A stretch of DNA of 64,000 bases from NCBI RefSeq assembly GCF_040712315.1, contig NC_134018.1, positions 5,818,001 to 5,882,000 of the forward strand, given 5' to 3'. The notes under the pieces were generated by a model. It searched no databases. It was not told the DNA's origin and saw only the letters and a program-made list of their open reading frames with translations. Positions 12,521 to 22,518 of the stretch are shown piece by piece; position 1 is the first letter of the stretch; each line of letters opens with the position of its first letter. Position numbers and translations under genes: made by a program. This DNA comes from Castanea sativa (taxonomy: Eukaryota > Streptophyta > Magnoliopsida > Fagales > Fagaceae).

Positions 12521-12993
12521 TGATGAAGCAGTATCTTGTTGATTTGCTTGGATTCGTCCAGATGGCTCCTAGAAGTACTCTGACGAGCCTCCGGGAGCAG
12601 GAATTTACTCAAGTGGTCACCGGTGTGGTGCCTGCCACAACACCTCCGATGATAAAGTCAGTATCGAAGAAGATAATAATTGAAATACCAAAAAAATGAT
12701 TCAGGTGGTGATGTTTATATGTACCTTGTATTGGTGTTGTGAGGGTTTTATATACCCTTGGGGATTGTAGCCGTTGGAGTGTTAATGACTCCCTGATAAC
12801 GTCTATGGTGGAGTTATGGATTTTAATGCGTTCCCATCGGTTCGTCCAGCTGGTCTTGTAACGGTTGGAGCTTTATTGGCAGCATTGAATGTCATTAATT
12901 CTTTTTGATGACGCGGATACTGGTCATGTTCGTCCGTGAAGGCAGCTTCGTCTATACTTATCTTCGTCAGTTCCGTATTCGTCAGTACCATCA
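12521..12993 (-). repeat. 3' LTR of TE1 (left end)
   Basis: 473 bp, beginning TGATGAAGCAG and ending TACCATCA on the plus strand. A TATA-like block (TTTTATATAC on plus, GTATATAAAA on minus) lies at 12746-12755. The G-rich sequence just inside it (complement of GATGCCCCCGGGCTT, from 12994) is the likely polypurine tract. RLP-A reading enters the LTR and stops at 12699, giving a 101-codon chimeric frame. Confidence 0.95.
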
Positions 12994-13682
12994 GATGCCC
13001 CCGGGCTTTATGGTTGTCAGTGACGATCGTGGAAACCGAACAGTTTTTTTTTTTTTTTGTCCTTTAGGATTTCGTGCCGCATTGAATGTGTTATGGCGGC
13101 GTTACGTGGGTTGTGGCCACGTGGCGTGATGTGGTTGGAAAGGGACTGACCCTTGGGTTTCCCGCCGATTTTCGGTTTTCACTTCTATTTGGCTTTTAAA
13201 CTCCTTTCTCTGCACTTTACTTTTTCATTTCCTTCCAAACTCCAGTTCTTCTCCTCTAAGCATCCCCCCCGTACGTTTCTTTGCTCCTTTTTGGTTGTTT
13301 GCTTGGCTATTGGGCTTCTTGCTTTCTTCGAGGTAAGCTTCTTCATCCTCTCTCTTTTTTCTTTTTTTTTTCTTTGCAAGTATCTGATTTTTGTTTTTCT
13401 TTTTTTGTGGTTCTCCCTGTTTGTTTCTCCCTTCTTTCTGTGGGAATTTTAGTATTCTTCTTTTTAGACTGGAAGTTCATGGTCAGTAATTTAGAGGTTA
13501 GGGAAACCTGTCCTTCAATTTCTTTTCTCTTTGCTCGCTTAGGGGGGTCATTAGGTGCTTTTCCCAATTTGAGGGGTTTTGTTTCTGAGGGTAGCAGTTT
13601 AGGTGTTGTTTTGGGTGATTTATTCCCATTGCTCCGAGAGTCCGTCGATTGGTTTGAAGGTTTGGTGAAGAAGCTTCAGTTG

Positions 13683-15710
13683 ATGTCAGAGGTTAGGTCT
13701 AGTGACCTCGATACTGGGTTGTCGTCTAGCGACGATCCTATGGAGGGGGATACGGCCGTCTCGACTTTTAGAGAGGTTAGGGCTTTTCATGCCCTCGTGG
13801 AGCCGTGCGGGTTAGATTCCGACGCCGTCAGTCGGTTTAGGGATAGGTTTCAATTCCCAGAGCGGGTCCGTGTTCGTCGCCCCACTGACGACGACAGGGC
13901 TTGCTCGTTTTTCCCCGGTGAAGTGTGTTTCTACGAGGCCGCTTTCACTTGTGGACTTAGGCTTCCCGTCCACCCGTTTGTGATGGAGCTCCTGGCATAT
14001 CTGGGGATTGCCCCCGGGCAGCTTATGCCCAATTCGTGGAGAATAGTGGTCAACTGTATGGAAATATGGTTGGCCGCTAACGGGGATATGATTAAGGTAA
14101 ATGAGCTCGTATATTTATACCGTCTAAAAGAGTCCAAAGAGTACGGGTATTACGAGCTAGTACCTTGGGAGAGAAGAACCAGGATCGTCAAGGGCTTACC
14201 TTCGTCCTTCAGGTACTGGAAGTCCAGATTTGTGTTTGTGTCTTGGGACAATTTTGAGACTCCCTCTAGCCAGGACTGGGGTGAGATCCCCAGGTTGCTT
14301 CGTTGGTGGGGAACCCCGACCTTAGGTGCGTCAGTCTTCTTTCTCGCCCTTTTTTTTTTTTTTTTTTACATATATATATATTTTTGGGTGATTGTTGCTA
14401 ATTTCCTTCGTTCTCGTGCAGCTAAACGAAGACCGAAGTTGAAAAGCAGGTACAAGGAGCGCGTCGAGGCGGCCATCACTTATTCCCAGTCCATTGAAAA
14501 TTGGGACGACTTGGTAGACCCGAGGACACTCGCTTTCTACAACCTCGGCCCCGATCCGTCTCCCTACGTCTTACGGAGCCTTGATATCGAGGGAAAGAAG
14601 AGTAAGCTTCTGAGTTCGTCGGTCTCGACCCTGAGGCTGTACTTGTTTAATTTACTCTTTCTCTTACAAAATCTTTCCCTTTTGCAGAGATGACGACGAA
14701 ATTCAACAAGGGCATGTATGAGAAAATGAGGTCCAAGAAAGACGAACCCTTGTCGAACCTCGGGAAGAAGGTGGTTCGAGTGAAAGGCAAGGTTGCTTCC
14801 GTTACTCCGACGGTCTCGACCACACCCGTGGTTTCGGGTGCCGAGACGACGAGGACGGCTTCTCCGGCCACTTCGGTAGAAGAAATCCCGACACCTGCTT
14901 CCAAGAGGCCTCGCACATCGAATAAAGGAAAGGAGGCCGCCGGCTCGTCCACTATTTGGGATGACGAGAGGTTGGCAACGGATCGGGCTCATGGGGTCGT
15001 GAATGCTGAGGACCTGAAGGTGCTTTCAGGTTTGACTCCAGTTGAGTTGATGGGTCGTCATATCCATAAACTCGTCCAGGTAAATCGTTTGTTTCTCATG
15101 ACGCCTTTGCATAAATGCCCCTCTCTTTCTTATTTATTCTTTTGCATGCCCCTTTTTTCTTTTTTTTTAGGTGTTGGGGGAAGCCGTCCATTTTTCAGCG
15201 GAGTATCAAGCTCAGGAGGCCAAGGTCGAGTCTTCGCTTTCTCGGATCAAAGTCCTGGAGATGGAGAACTCGAGGCTGAAGAGGGATCTAACAACCGCGA
15301 TGGAGGATGTTCACCAATACAAGGACGAGGTCAAAAAGCTGGGCGACGATCTTAAGGTTGAACAGCAGCTGGTTCTGGAAAAGGACGAGCAGCTCGCAGC
15401 CGCGAAGGAAAAAATCAAGGTCGTCGCCTCTAGGGCCATCGAGGGCTTCCAGCAGACTGAAGAGTACAACTCCGTGCTCTTCAGCTGGTACTTTAAGGGG
15501 TTTAAGCTCTTGAGGAGGTATTGCATCAAGCATCCTTCCGGGGTGGATTTGGAGGCGCTGGATATGGAGGAGGTCGACAAGGAGATCTCTGCTGACGAGG
15601 CTGCCCTAGCCGCCGCCGCCGAAGCTCCTGGGGACGTTCCTGATGCTCGCGTCATCGATGCCCCTGCCCTCGATGCCCCAGCTGAGGACGATGCCGATCC
15701 GGATGTCTGA
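13683..15710 (+). CDS. TE1 antisense ORF (aORF), four exons, gypsy-type transposase-like domain
   Basis: Encoded opposite to gag-pol. Inferred exons: 13683-14325, 14422-14601, 14688-15079 and 15171-15710, all GT-AG with matching phases (1, 1, 0) and no stop across the joins. Exons 1-2 carry a conserved region (from FREVRAFHALVEPCGL to GTPTL) with LPVHPFVMELLAYLGIAPGQ and PNSWRIVV, which I recognise as the 'putative gypsy type transposon' domain (Pfam Transposase_28, from memory). Exon 3 is basic and Ser/Thr-rich with a nuclear-localisation-like SKRPRTSNKGK. Exon 4 starts with a long coiled coil rich in E, K and L and ends in an Ala/Asp-rich acidic tail. The biochemical role of these proteins is unknown. 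The start at 13683 (MSEVRSSD) is preferred; an in-frame ATG at 13479 is an alternative. A GTAAG near 13332 could begin a 5' UTR intron. Confidence 0.8.
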
Positions 15711-15927
15711 ACCTGTCATTAAGAAGTTTTTATTATATTTTTTTTTGAGGTGCTTGACATGTTTTTCAGGCTCAATTTCCTGGACAACTAGAAATTTTCA
15801 TGTGTATTTTTAGCCCAGTGTTTATGGGTTTTTTTTTTTTTGAACAATGGCCTCTGGTTTTAGGCTTTTATAATATCACATCTACTTGGACATATTCTGC
15901 TATAAAAAAATTTTTTTTTTTTGTATC

Positions 15928-16722
15928 CGTCAGTAATGTTCGCCCACTTGATGGGAACGTTATCACTTAAGCCTTCTCCTATACTTAGGCGTTCTTTTTT
16001 TTTTTGCTTTGGTCTTCGTCAGTGATGTGCCTCCGTTTATGCGGAATCTCATTACTTAGACAAAAGTTCTTGGCTTTTGTATTCGTCAGTAATATACTTC
16101 CGTCTATGCGGAACCTTATTACTTAGACAAAAGTCCTTTGCTTTTGTCTTCGTCAGTAATGTACATCCGTCGATGCAGAATTTTATTACTTAGACAAAAG
16201 TTTTTTGCTTTTGTCTTCGTCAGTAATGTACATCCGTTGATGCGGAATCTTATTACTTAGACAAAAGTTCTTTGCTTTTGTCTTCGTCAGTAATGTACAT
16301 CCGTCGATGCGGAATCTTATTACTTAGACAAAAGTTCTTTGCTTTTGTCTTCGTCAGTAATGTACATCCGTCGATGCGGAATCTTATTACTTAGACAAAA
16401 GTTCTTTGCTTTCGTCTTCGTCAGTAATGTACATCCGTCTGCGCGGAATCTTATTACTTAGACAAAAGTTCTTTGCTTTTGTCTTCGTTAGTAATGTACA
16501 TCCGTCGATGCGGAATCTTATTACTTAGGAAAATATTTTTATTGTCTTCGTCAGTAATGTACATCCGTCGATGCGGAATCTTATTACTTAGACAAAAGTT
16601 CTTTGCTTTCATCTTCGTCAGTAATGTACATCCGTTTGCGCGGAATCTTATTACTTAGGAAAATATTTTTATGGCCTTCGTCAGTAATGTACATCCGTCG
16701 ATGCGGAATCTTATTACTTAGG
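15928..16722. repeat. 67-bp tandem array in TE1
   Basis: About twelve units. Starts of the shared CGTCAGTAAT core were read at 15928, 16017, 16084, 16151, 16218, 16285, 16352, 16419, 16486, 16549, 16616 and 16679. Spacing is 67 bp except for 89 bp at the first and 63 bp in two units with an AAATATTTTTAT variant. It lies between the 3' end of the aORF and the 3' end of pol, where the two opposing transcription units converge. Confidence 0.95.
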
Positions 16723-16819
16723 CATTTTTTTTTTCTAACTCTCCGATACTTGGTACCTGTATGAACACATCATTTGAACCATCATTTCATTAATTTTGAG
16801 TAATTAGTACATTCTTGAT

Positions 16820-19800
16820 CTATATCTGTTGGTGGTACTTCTTCAAGTTTTCTATGTTCCAAGGTTGCGGGAGTTTTTGTCCGTCCAGGGTCTCCAAGTG
16901 ATAGCTGCCTTGTCGGGAGTAGTGCACGACCTTGTAAGGTCCTTCCCATGTGGGGCCAAGTTTCCCGTGGGCGGAGTCTCTAGTTGCAGTCGTCACCTTA
17001 CGTAAGATGAGATCGCCAATTTCTAGTCTTCTGAGCCTGACCCTTTTGTTGTAGTATTCAGTCATCTTCTGCTGGTACTTCATCGTCATGTTCGAGGCTT
17101 TGTCCCTTACCTCGTCTAAGCAATCCAGATTGATTCGAAGTTGGTCGTCGTTGTTCTCCTCGCGAAAAACTTCTCGCCTGGTGCTGGCCATACCCACCTC
17201 GACTGGGATTACTGCTTCAGTGCCATAAGTGAGCTTGAAAGGCGTCTCTCCCGTGGGGGTTCTTGCTGTCGTCATGTAGGCCCACAAGACATTGGGCAAT
17301 TCTTCTGGCCACGCGCCCTTAGCTTCGTCTAGTCGTGCTTTTATGATCCTGAGCAGTGTTCGATTAGTTACCTCCGTTTGCCCGTTAGACTGTGGGTGCC
17401 CAGGCGACGAGAACTTATTCTTGATACCTAGCCCCGAGCAAAAGTCTCTAAATCCCTGGCTGTCGAACTGTCGGCCATTGTCTGAAATGATCGTTTGCGG
17501 AATCCCGAACCTGCAAATTATATTTCTCCACACGAAGCTACGAGTTCTCGCCTCTGTGATCGTTTCTATTGCTTCTGCTTCAACCCATTTAGTGAAGTAG
17601 TCGATAGCGACGAGCAAGAATCGTACCTGTCCTTTTCCCAGGGGTAATGGGCCGACGATATCGATCCCCCATTGTGCGAATGGCCAGGGGGAGGTAATCG
17701 TTGTCATCTTCTCTGCTGGCAGCCTCTGGACGTTCCCGAACCTTTGGCACTTATCGCACCTCTTGACGAGCTCCATAGCGTCTGCCTGCATAGTTGGCCA
17801 GAAATATCCTGCTCTAATAACCTTACTTACCAAGGATCTGGGCCCAGCGTGGTCCCCGCAAATCCCTTCGTGGATTTCGTGAAGGACGTACTTAGCTTCT
17901 TCCTCGTCGATACACTTCAAATAAGGGAAGGAGAACCCTCTTTTGTATAAGGTATCATTCAAAATTGTGAATCTGGCCGCCCTTGCTTTAATCTTCCTGG
18001 CCTCCATTGAGTCATGAGGGAGATGTCCGTCTTGAAGATATGAGACGATCGGTGCCATCCAACCACCTATGTTCTGGATGGGGAATACCGGGACTTCCTC
18101 GATGCTAGGGTATTTCTGAATCTCCATGAGAATCTCCTTGTTCGTTGGTTCTTCTATAGACGAGGCCATCTTGGCGACCTCGTCTGCCTCTGCATTCTGG
18201 CTTCTCGGGATCCTGACGAAATTCAACTTGTCGAACCCACGAGCTAGATGTCTGACCAACTTGAGGTACTTCTGCATCCTTTCTTCCTTCGCCTCATACT
18301 CTTCCCTGATCTGCCCTATCGCTAGTTTCGAGTCACTCTGAATGAGCAAGTTCTTAATCCCGAGAGCATTGCCAAGTCTTAGTCCCGTCAGTATGCCTTC
18401 GTATTCAGCCTCGTTGTTGGTTGCTGGGAATTTTAATTGGACTCCATATTGGAGTTTTTCTCCATTGGGGGTGTTTATAATGATCCCTACTCCTCCCCTC
18501 TTTTGGGCTGACGATCCGTCAGTCTGAATCGTCCACTGTTCCGCCTCGTCCATGCCGTCACCATCGTCTGGGAGGGTGAATTCTGCTATGAAGTCCGCTA
18601 GAGCTTGCGCCTTGATGGTCGTTCTGGGATGGTATTCGATGTCGAACTGGCTGAGTTCGATTGCCCACTGGACCATTCTCCCAGCTGCTTCAGGCTTGCT
18701 CATGGATTTCCTAATGGGTTGATCCGTCATTACAAGGATAGGGTGTGCTTCGAAGTATGGTCGTAGCTTTCGCGAAGCCACTATTAGGGCGAAGAAAATC
18801 TTCTCAATCCTGGGGTATTTGGCCTCTGCTCCTTGGAAGGCTTGACTGACATAATAAACTGGGAGCTGCTTCTTGTCTTCTTCTCGGATTAAGGCCGCAC
18901 TGACGGCTGTGGATGAGGCTGCCAGGTATAAATAAAGGCTCTCTCCTGCTTTTGAGGGACTCAAGACGGGCGGGCTGCCTAGGTAGCGCTTGAGTTCTTG
19001 AAAAGCTGCCTCACACTCGTCAGTCCAGGCGAACGCTTGCTTCAACGTTTTGAAAAATGGGAGACATTTGTCCGTCGCTTTAGAGACGAACCTATTCAGT
19101 GCAGCTATTCTTCCCGTGAGCTTTTGGACTTCTTTGATGGTTTTGGGGGATGCCATGTCGAGTATCGCTTGCACCTTCTCCGGATTTGCTTCTATTCCCC
19201 TTTGGGATACCATGAACCCTAAGAATTTTTCCGAAGCTACCCCAAAAACACACTTACTAGGGTTGAGCTTCATCTGGTATTTTCGGAGGGTATTAAATGT
19301 CTCTCCCAGGTCGTCCAGGTGAGTCAACTCTTCTTTGCTCTTGACGAGCATATCGTCCACATACACTTCCATATTTCTTCCAATTTGCTTGCTGAACATC
19401 TTGTTCACCAATCTTTGGTACGTTGCCCCTGCATTCTTCAGTCCGAAGGGCATTACCTTATAGCAGTAGAGTCCTCGGCTTGTGATGAAAGCGGTTTTTT
19501 CCTGATCTTCCTCAGCCATCTTTATCTGGTTGTAACCTGAAAATGCATCCATGAATGTTAGTAATTTATGTCCAGCCGTAGAGTCTACCAACTGATCTAT
19601 CCTCGGCAGGGGAAAACTATCTTTCGGGCAGGCTTTGTTTAGGTCCGTGAAGTCTACACACATTCTCCATTTTCCATTTGCTTTCTTCACTAACACGACG
19701 TTGGCCAGCCATTGGGGATAATAAACTTCTCGGATGAAGTCTGCCTGCAACAATCTGTTAACTTCTTCCATGATTGCTTGGTTTCGTTCGGGGGCAAAGA

Positions 19801-20029
19801 CCCGTCGTTTCTGCTGGACGGGTTTCTTCTCAGGATCTGTCTTCAACTCGTGCTGGATTACCTTGCATGGTATGCCCGGCATATCTTCGTGACTCCATGC
19901 AAATACGTCCAAATTTCCTTTAAGGAAACGGACGAGTTCATTCCTCATCTTGGGGCTTATAGTTGTACCTATCCTCGTCACCTTCGAGCTTTCCCCCTCA
20001 ACGAGTTCCACCGTTTCTAGGGCTTCCAT
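16820..20029 (-). CDS. TE1 pol: reverse transcriptase, two RNases H, integrase
   Basis: An uninterrupted 1069-residue frame. RT occupies about 95-290, with YVDDM at 223-227 and [14 protein letters not shown] at 192-205. A first RNase H follows at about 340-480 and includes LVMTDQP. A second RNase H, at about 498-625, has TDGSS at 503-507, NNEAEYE at 538-544 and SDSKL at 565-569; this extra domain is characteristic of Tat elements. Integrase has an HHCC finger (HEIH to CDKC, 717-761) and catalytic D790 (GIDIVGP), D850 (ISDNG) and E886 (NGQTE). A C-terminal GPYKV segment follows. All catalytic residues are present, so the protein is potentially functional. It lies in the same frame as gag-protease, 27 bases after that frame's TAG. 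The ATG at 20029 may not be the real start if pol is made by readthrough. Confidence 0.95.
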   Translation of the reverse strand: MEALETVELVEGESSKVTRIGTTISPKMRNELVRFLKGNLDVFAWSHEDMPGIPCKVIQHELKTDPEKKPVQQKRRVFAPERNQAIMEEVNRLLQADFIREVYYPQWLANVVLVKKANGKWRMCVDFTDLNKACPKDSFPLPRIDQLVDSTAGHKLLTFMDAFSGYNQIKMAEEDQEKTAFITSRGLYCYKVMPFGLKNAGATYQRLVNKMFSKQIGRNMEVYVDDMLVKSKEELTHLDDLGETFNTLRKYQMKLNPSKCVFGVASEKFLGFMVSQRGIEANPEKVQAILDMASPKTIKEVQKLTGRIAALNRFVSKATDKCLPFFKTLKQAFAWTDECEAAFQELKRYLGSPPVLSPSKAGESLYLYLAASSTAVSAALIREEDKKQLPVYYVSQAFQGAEAKYPRIEKIFFALIVASRKLRPYFEAHPILVMTDQPIRKSMSKPEAAGRMVQWAIELSQFDIEYHPRTTIKAQALADFIAEFTLPDDGDGMDEAEQWTIQTDGSSAQKRGGVGIIINTPNGEKLQYGVQLKFPATNNEAEYEGILTGLRLGNALGIKNLLIQSDSKLAIGQIREEYEAKEERMQKYLKLVRHLARGFDKLNFVRIPRSQNAEADEVAKMASSIEEPTNKEILMEIQKYPSIEEVPVFPIQNIGGWMAPIVSYLQDGHLPHDSMEARKIKARAARFTILNDTLYKRGFSFPYLKCIDEEEAKYVLHEIHEGICGDHAGPRSLVSKVIRAGYFWPTMQADAMELVKRCDKCQRFGNVQRLPAEKMTTITSPWPFAQWGIDIVGPLPLGKGQVRFLLVAIDYFTKWVEAEAIETITEARTRSFVWRNIICRFGIPQTIISDNGRQFDSQGFRDFCSGLGIKNKFSSPGHPQSNGQTEVTNRTLLRIIKARLDEAKGAWPEELPNVLWAYMTTARTPTGETPFKLTYGTEAVIPVEVGMASTRREVFREENNDDQLRINLDCLDEVRDKASNMTMKYQQKMTEYYNKRVRLRRLEIGDLILRKVTTATRDSAHGKLGPTWEGPYKVVHYSRQGSYHLETLDGQKLPQPWNIENLKKYHQQI

Positions 20030-20056
20030 GTTGTCTTCTTTTTCTCTTTCAATCGT

Positions 20057-21979
20057 CTATGTGTGGTTTTCTCCTGCAGCCAACACGGCTTGGTAGCATT
20101 CTCTAGCTAAGACTTGGTCTCCTTTTACCTCACCGACTCCGTCTTCAGTTGGGAATTTTATCTTTAGGCAGTAGGTGGACGTTGCTGCCCTCCATTGGTT
20201 GAGCGTGGGCCTCCCAATGATCACATTATACGAAGAGGGGCAGTCTACAACCAGGAAGTCCAGATGACGGGTCTGCTGCTTCGGGTAGGTGCCTATCGTG
20301 ACTTTTAGTGTCACAATGCCCTTGGGGTATACCCGGTCATCGCTAAAGCTGACGAGGGGGGACTCAAACGGACGCAATCTACCAGGACCTAGTTTCAATT
20401 GTTGGAAGGCCGATAGGTACATAATGTCTGCAGAGCTACCGTTGTCGACGAGGATCCTTTTAGTATTGAACCCTTCAATTGTGAGTGCTATCACCAGAGG
20501 GTCGTTATGGGGCTGCCTGATTCCCCTCGCGTCCTCTTCGCTGAAGAATATATCTTGGTTCGTCCGTCTTTGTTTCAACGGGGGTTCCATATGGACACTG
20601 TTTACTTGTCTCTGGTATGCTTTCTTGAGGGACCTGTACGATCCCCCCATAAAAGGTCCTCCTGCTATCGTGCTTATCTCCCCGATTACTTCTTGTGGTT
20701 GAGATCGGCGATTCTCGTTTTTGGACGAGGGCTCTCGTTGGCTCGTGTCGCCCTCTCTGAACCTGCTGGAGTCCCCCTTCTTGACAAACTTCTGAAGTTT
20801 TCCTTTCTGTATCAGTTCTTCTATCTGTCCCTTCAGATCTCGGCAATCTTCTGTGTAATGGCCGTGGTCCTTGTGGAATCGGCAGTATTTGCTCTTGTCC
20901 CGTACACTTGGTGACGAGTGCAAGGGCCTTAGCCACTTTAGGTGGTGTTGATCCTGGATCTGTGTCAAAATTTTGTCAACAGGCATAATTAGGGGTGTGA
21001 ATTTTACCGGTCGTGGAGCTTTCTCGTCTTTTCGTCTGTCGGTGTCACCTCCCCGACGGCTCGGACGCTCCCTCTTTTGTCCCCTGCGTTCGTCTTCCTT
21101 CCTTCCTTCCGTTTTTAGCTTCCCCTCGTCTACGATGGCTGCCAGTGCGTCCTCAGCATTCATGTACTTTTGAGCTTTCAACAACATCTCTGCCATCGTC
21201 CGGGGCGGATTCTTTGCTAACGAGACGACGAATTCTCTGGAATTAAGCCCTGCCTTAAATGTCGTCAGCTGGACCTTATCGTCTGCATCGTCCACCTCTA
21301 GAGTCTCCCGAGTGAAGCGTTTTACATACGATCGCAAGGTCTCCCTCTCTCCTTGCTTAATAGTGAGTAGGTGATCCGCTGGTCTTTTGGGACGTTGCCC
21401 CCCGACGAAATGGCGCAGGAAAGCACTACTTAACTGCTCAAAGTTGTCGATGGACGAAGTGGGCAATCTCGTGAACCATTCTCGTCCAGCTCCCTTCAGC
21501 GTAGTGGGGAATGAACGACACATGATCTCGTCAGGGGGCTGTTGAAGGCCTAAGGTCGTCTTAAAGGTGTTAAGGTGATCTTGGGGGTCCTTGAGCCCGT
21601 CAAAAGGCTCAAGCTGAGGTAGCCGAAATTTCGCTGGTACCGGTCGTTCTAGGACTGCCATGGTAAAAGGGGAGTCCGTCGCTCTGACCATTTTATCCAG
21701 GCTTCGATCAGTCTTCTCTTTGATGGCGTTTCTTAATTCATCCATCTCCTTCCTCATCTCTTGGAGGATGTCAGAATGCTGCTCTTCTGGGGTTACCGTT
21801 CTCCGTCGGTCACTCCTTCCATGGCTATCCCCTTCGTCTTCTTGAACAGCTCTTGACCGGTTCTCTTCTTGCTGTAACCTCTGTCTCATCTCTTGATTCT
21901 GTCTTGTAAGTTCTTCGACGGTGGCTGCGAGATTTCGGACTTGCTGTGCCAAGGCCGCTGAGTCCTGGTTGGATTCCAT
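20057..21979 (-). CDS. TE1 gag-protease
   Basis: 640 residues from the ATG at 21979. The open frame continues upstream into the LTR, but 21979 is the first ATG after the primer-binding site and begins a sensible N-terminus ([17 protein letters not shown]). Order: a coiled-coil region with many E, Q and R (about 10-95); retrotransposon gag domain (about 117-300, with [11 protein letters not shown] and GAGREWF); a very basic stretch (about 290-325); a zinc-knuckle-like [14 protein letters not shown] (366-379); an aspartic protease with DNGSSAD (512-518) and IIGRPTL. The frame ends in TAG at 20057-20059 and is followed in the same frame by pol. Confidence 0.92.
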   Translation of the reverse strand: MESNQDSAALAQQVRNLAATVEELTRQNQEMRQRLQQEENRSRAVQEDEGDSHGRSDRRRTVTPEEQHSDILQEMRKEMDELRNAIKEKTDRSLDKMVRATDSPFTMAVLERPVPAKFRLPQLEPFDGLKDPQDHLNTFKTTLGLQQPPDEIMCRSFPTTLKGAGREWFTRLPTSSIDNFEQLSSAFLRHFVGGQRPKRPADHLLTIKQGERETLRSYVKRFTRETLEVDDADDKVQLTTFKAGLNSREFVVSLAKNPPRTMAEMLLKAQKYMNAEDALAAIVDEGKLKTEGRKEDERRGQKRERPSRRGGDTDRRKDEKAPRPVKFTPLIMPVDKILTQIQDQHHLKWLRPLHSSPSVRDKSKYCRFHKDHGHYTEDCRDLKGQIEELIQKGKLQKFVKKGDSSRFREGDTSQREPSSKNENRRSQPQEVIGEISTIAGGPFMGGSYRSLKKAYQRQVNSVHMEPPLKQRRTNQDIFFSEEDARGIRQPHNDPLVIALTIEGFNTKRILVDNGSSADIMYLSAFQQLKLGPGRLRPFESPLVSFSDDRVYPKGIVTLKVTIGTYPKQQTRHLDFLVVDCPSSYNVIIGRPTLNQWRAATSTYCLKIKFPTEDGVGEVKGDQVLARECYQAVLAAGENHT

Positions 21980-22025
21980 CTGGAGCTGGTAGGAACTGCG
22001 TTCTCGTTGTATGAGAAAGTCGAAA

Positions 22026-22043
22026 TTCCCACAGACGGCGCCA
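22026..22043 (-). other. TE1 primer-binding site
   Basis: On the minus strand, three bases inside the 5' LTR, the sequence reads TGGCGCCGTCTGTGGGAA. Its TGG start and position fit a tRNA 3'-end complement. The same 18-mer is found in TE2, and TE3 differs at one base. The exact tRNA was not determined. Confidence 0.8.
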
Positions 22044-22046
22044 AAC

Positions 22047-22518
22047 TGATGAAGCAGTATCTCGTTGATTTGCTTGGATTCGTCCAGATGGCTCCTGGAA
22101 GTACTCTGACGAGTCTGCGGGAGCAGGAATTTACTCAAGTGGTCACCGGTGTAGTGCCTGCCACAACACCTCCGATGATAAAGTCAGTATCAAAGAAGAT
22201 AATAATTGAAATACCAAAAAATGATTCAGGTGGTGATGTTTATATGTACCTTGTATTGGTGTTGTGAGGGTTTTATATACCCTTGGGGATTGTAGCCGTT
22301 GGAGTGTTAATGACTCCCTGATAACGTCTATGGTGGAGTTATGGACTTTAATGCGTTCCCATCGGTTCGTCCAGCTGGTCTTGTAACGGTTGGAGCTTTA
22401 TTGGCAGCATTGAATGGCATTAATTCTTTTTGATGACGCGGATACTGGTCATGTTCGTCCGTGAAGGCAGCTTCGTCTATACTTATCTTCGTTAGTTCCG
22501 TATTCGTCAGTACCATCA
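22047..22518 (-). repeat. 5' LTR of TE1 (right end)
   Basis: 472 bp, TG to CA. A TATA box (GTATATAAAA on minus) lies at 22271-22280 and would drive gag-pol transcription leftward. Compared by eye with the left LTR there are nine substitutions and one homopolymer indel. Confidence 0.95.

Noticed and set aside
12394..12699. 101-codon chimeric frame from the RLP-A signal peptide into the TE1 LTR
   Set aside because: It is a read-through product of the insertion, not a gene. It is described under RLP-A and the LTR.
15928..16722. Regularly spaced repeats that could suggest a CRISPR array
   Set aside because: The units are contiguous 67-bp tandem repeats without unique spacers, inside a plant retrotransposon.
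20289..20914. Plus-strand frames of up to 137 codons opposite TE1 gag-protease
   Set aside because: These are shadows of the well-supported gag-protease frame and show no domain of their own.
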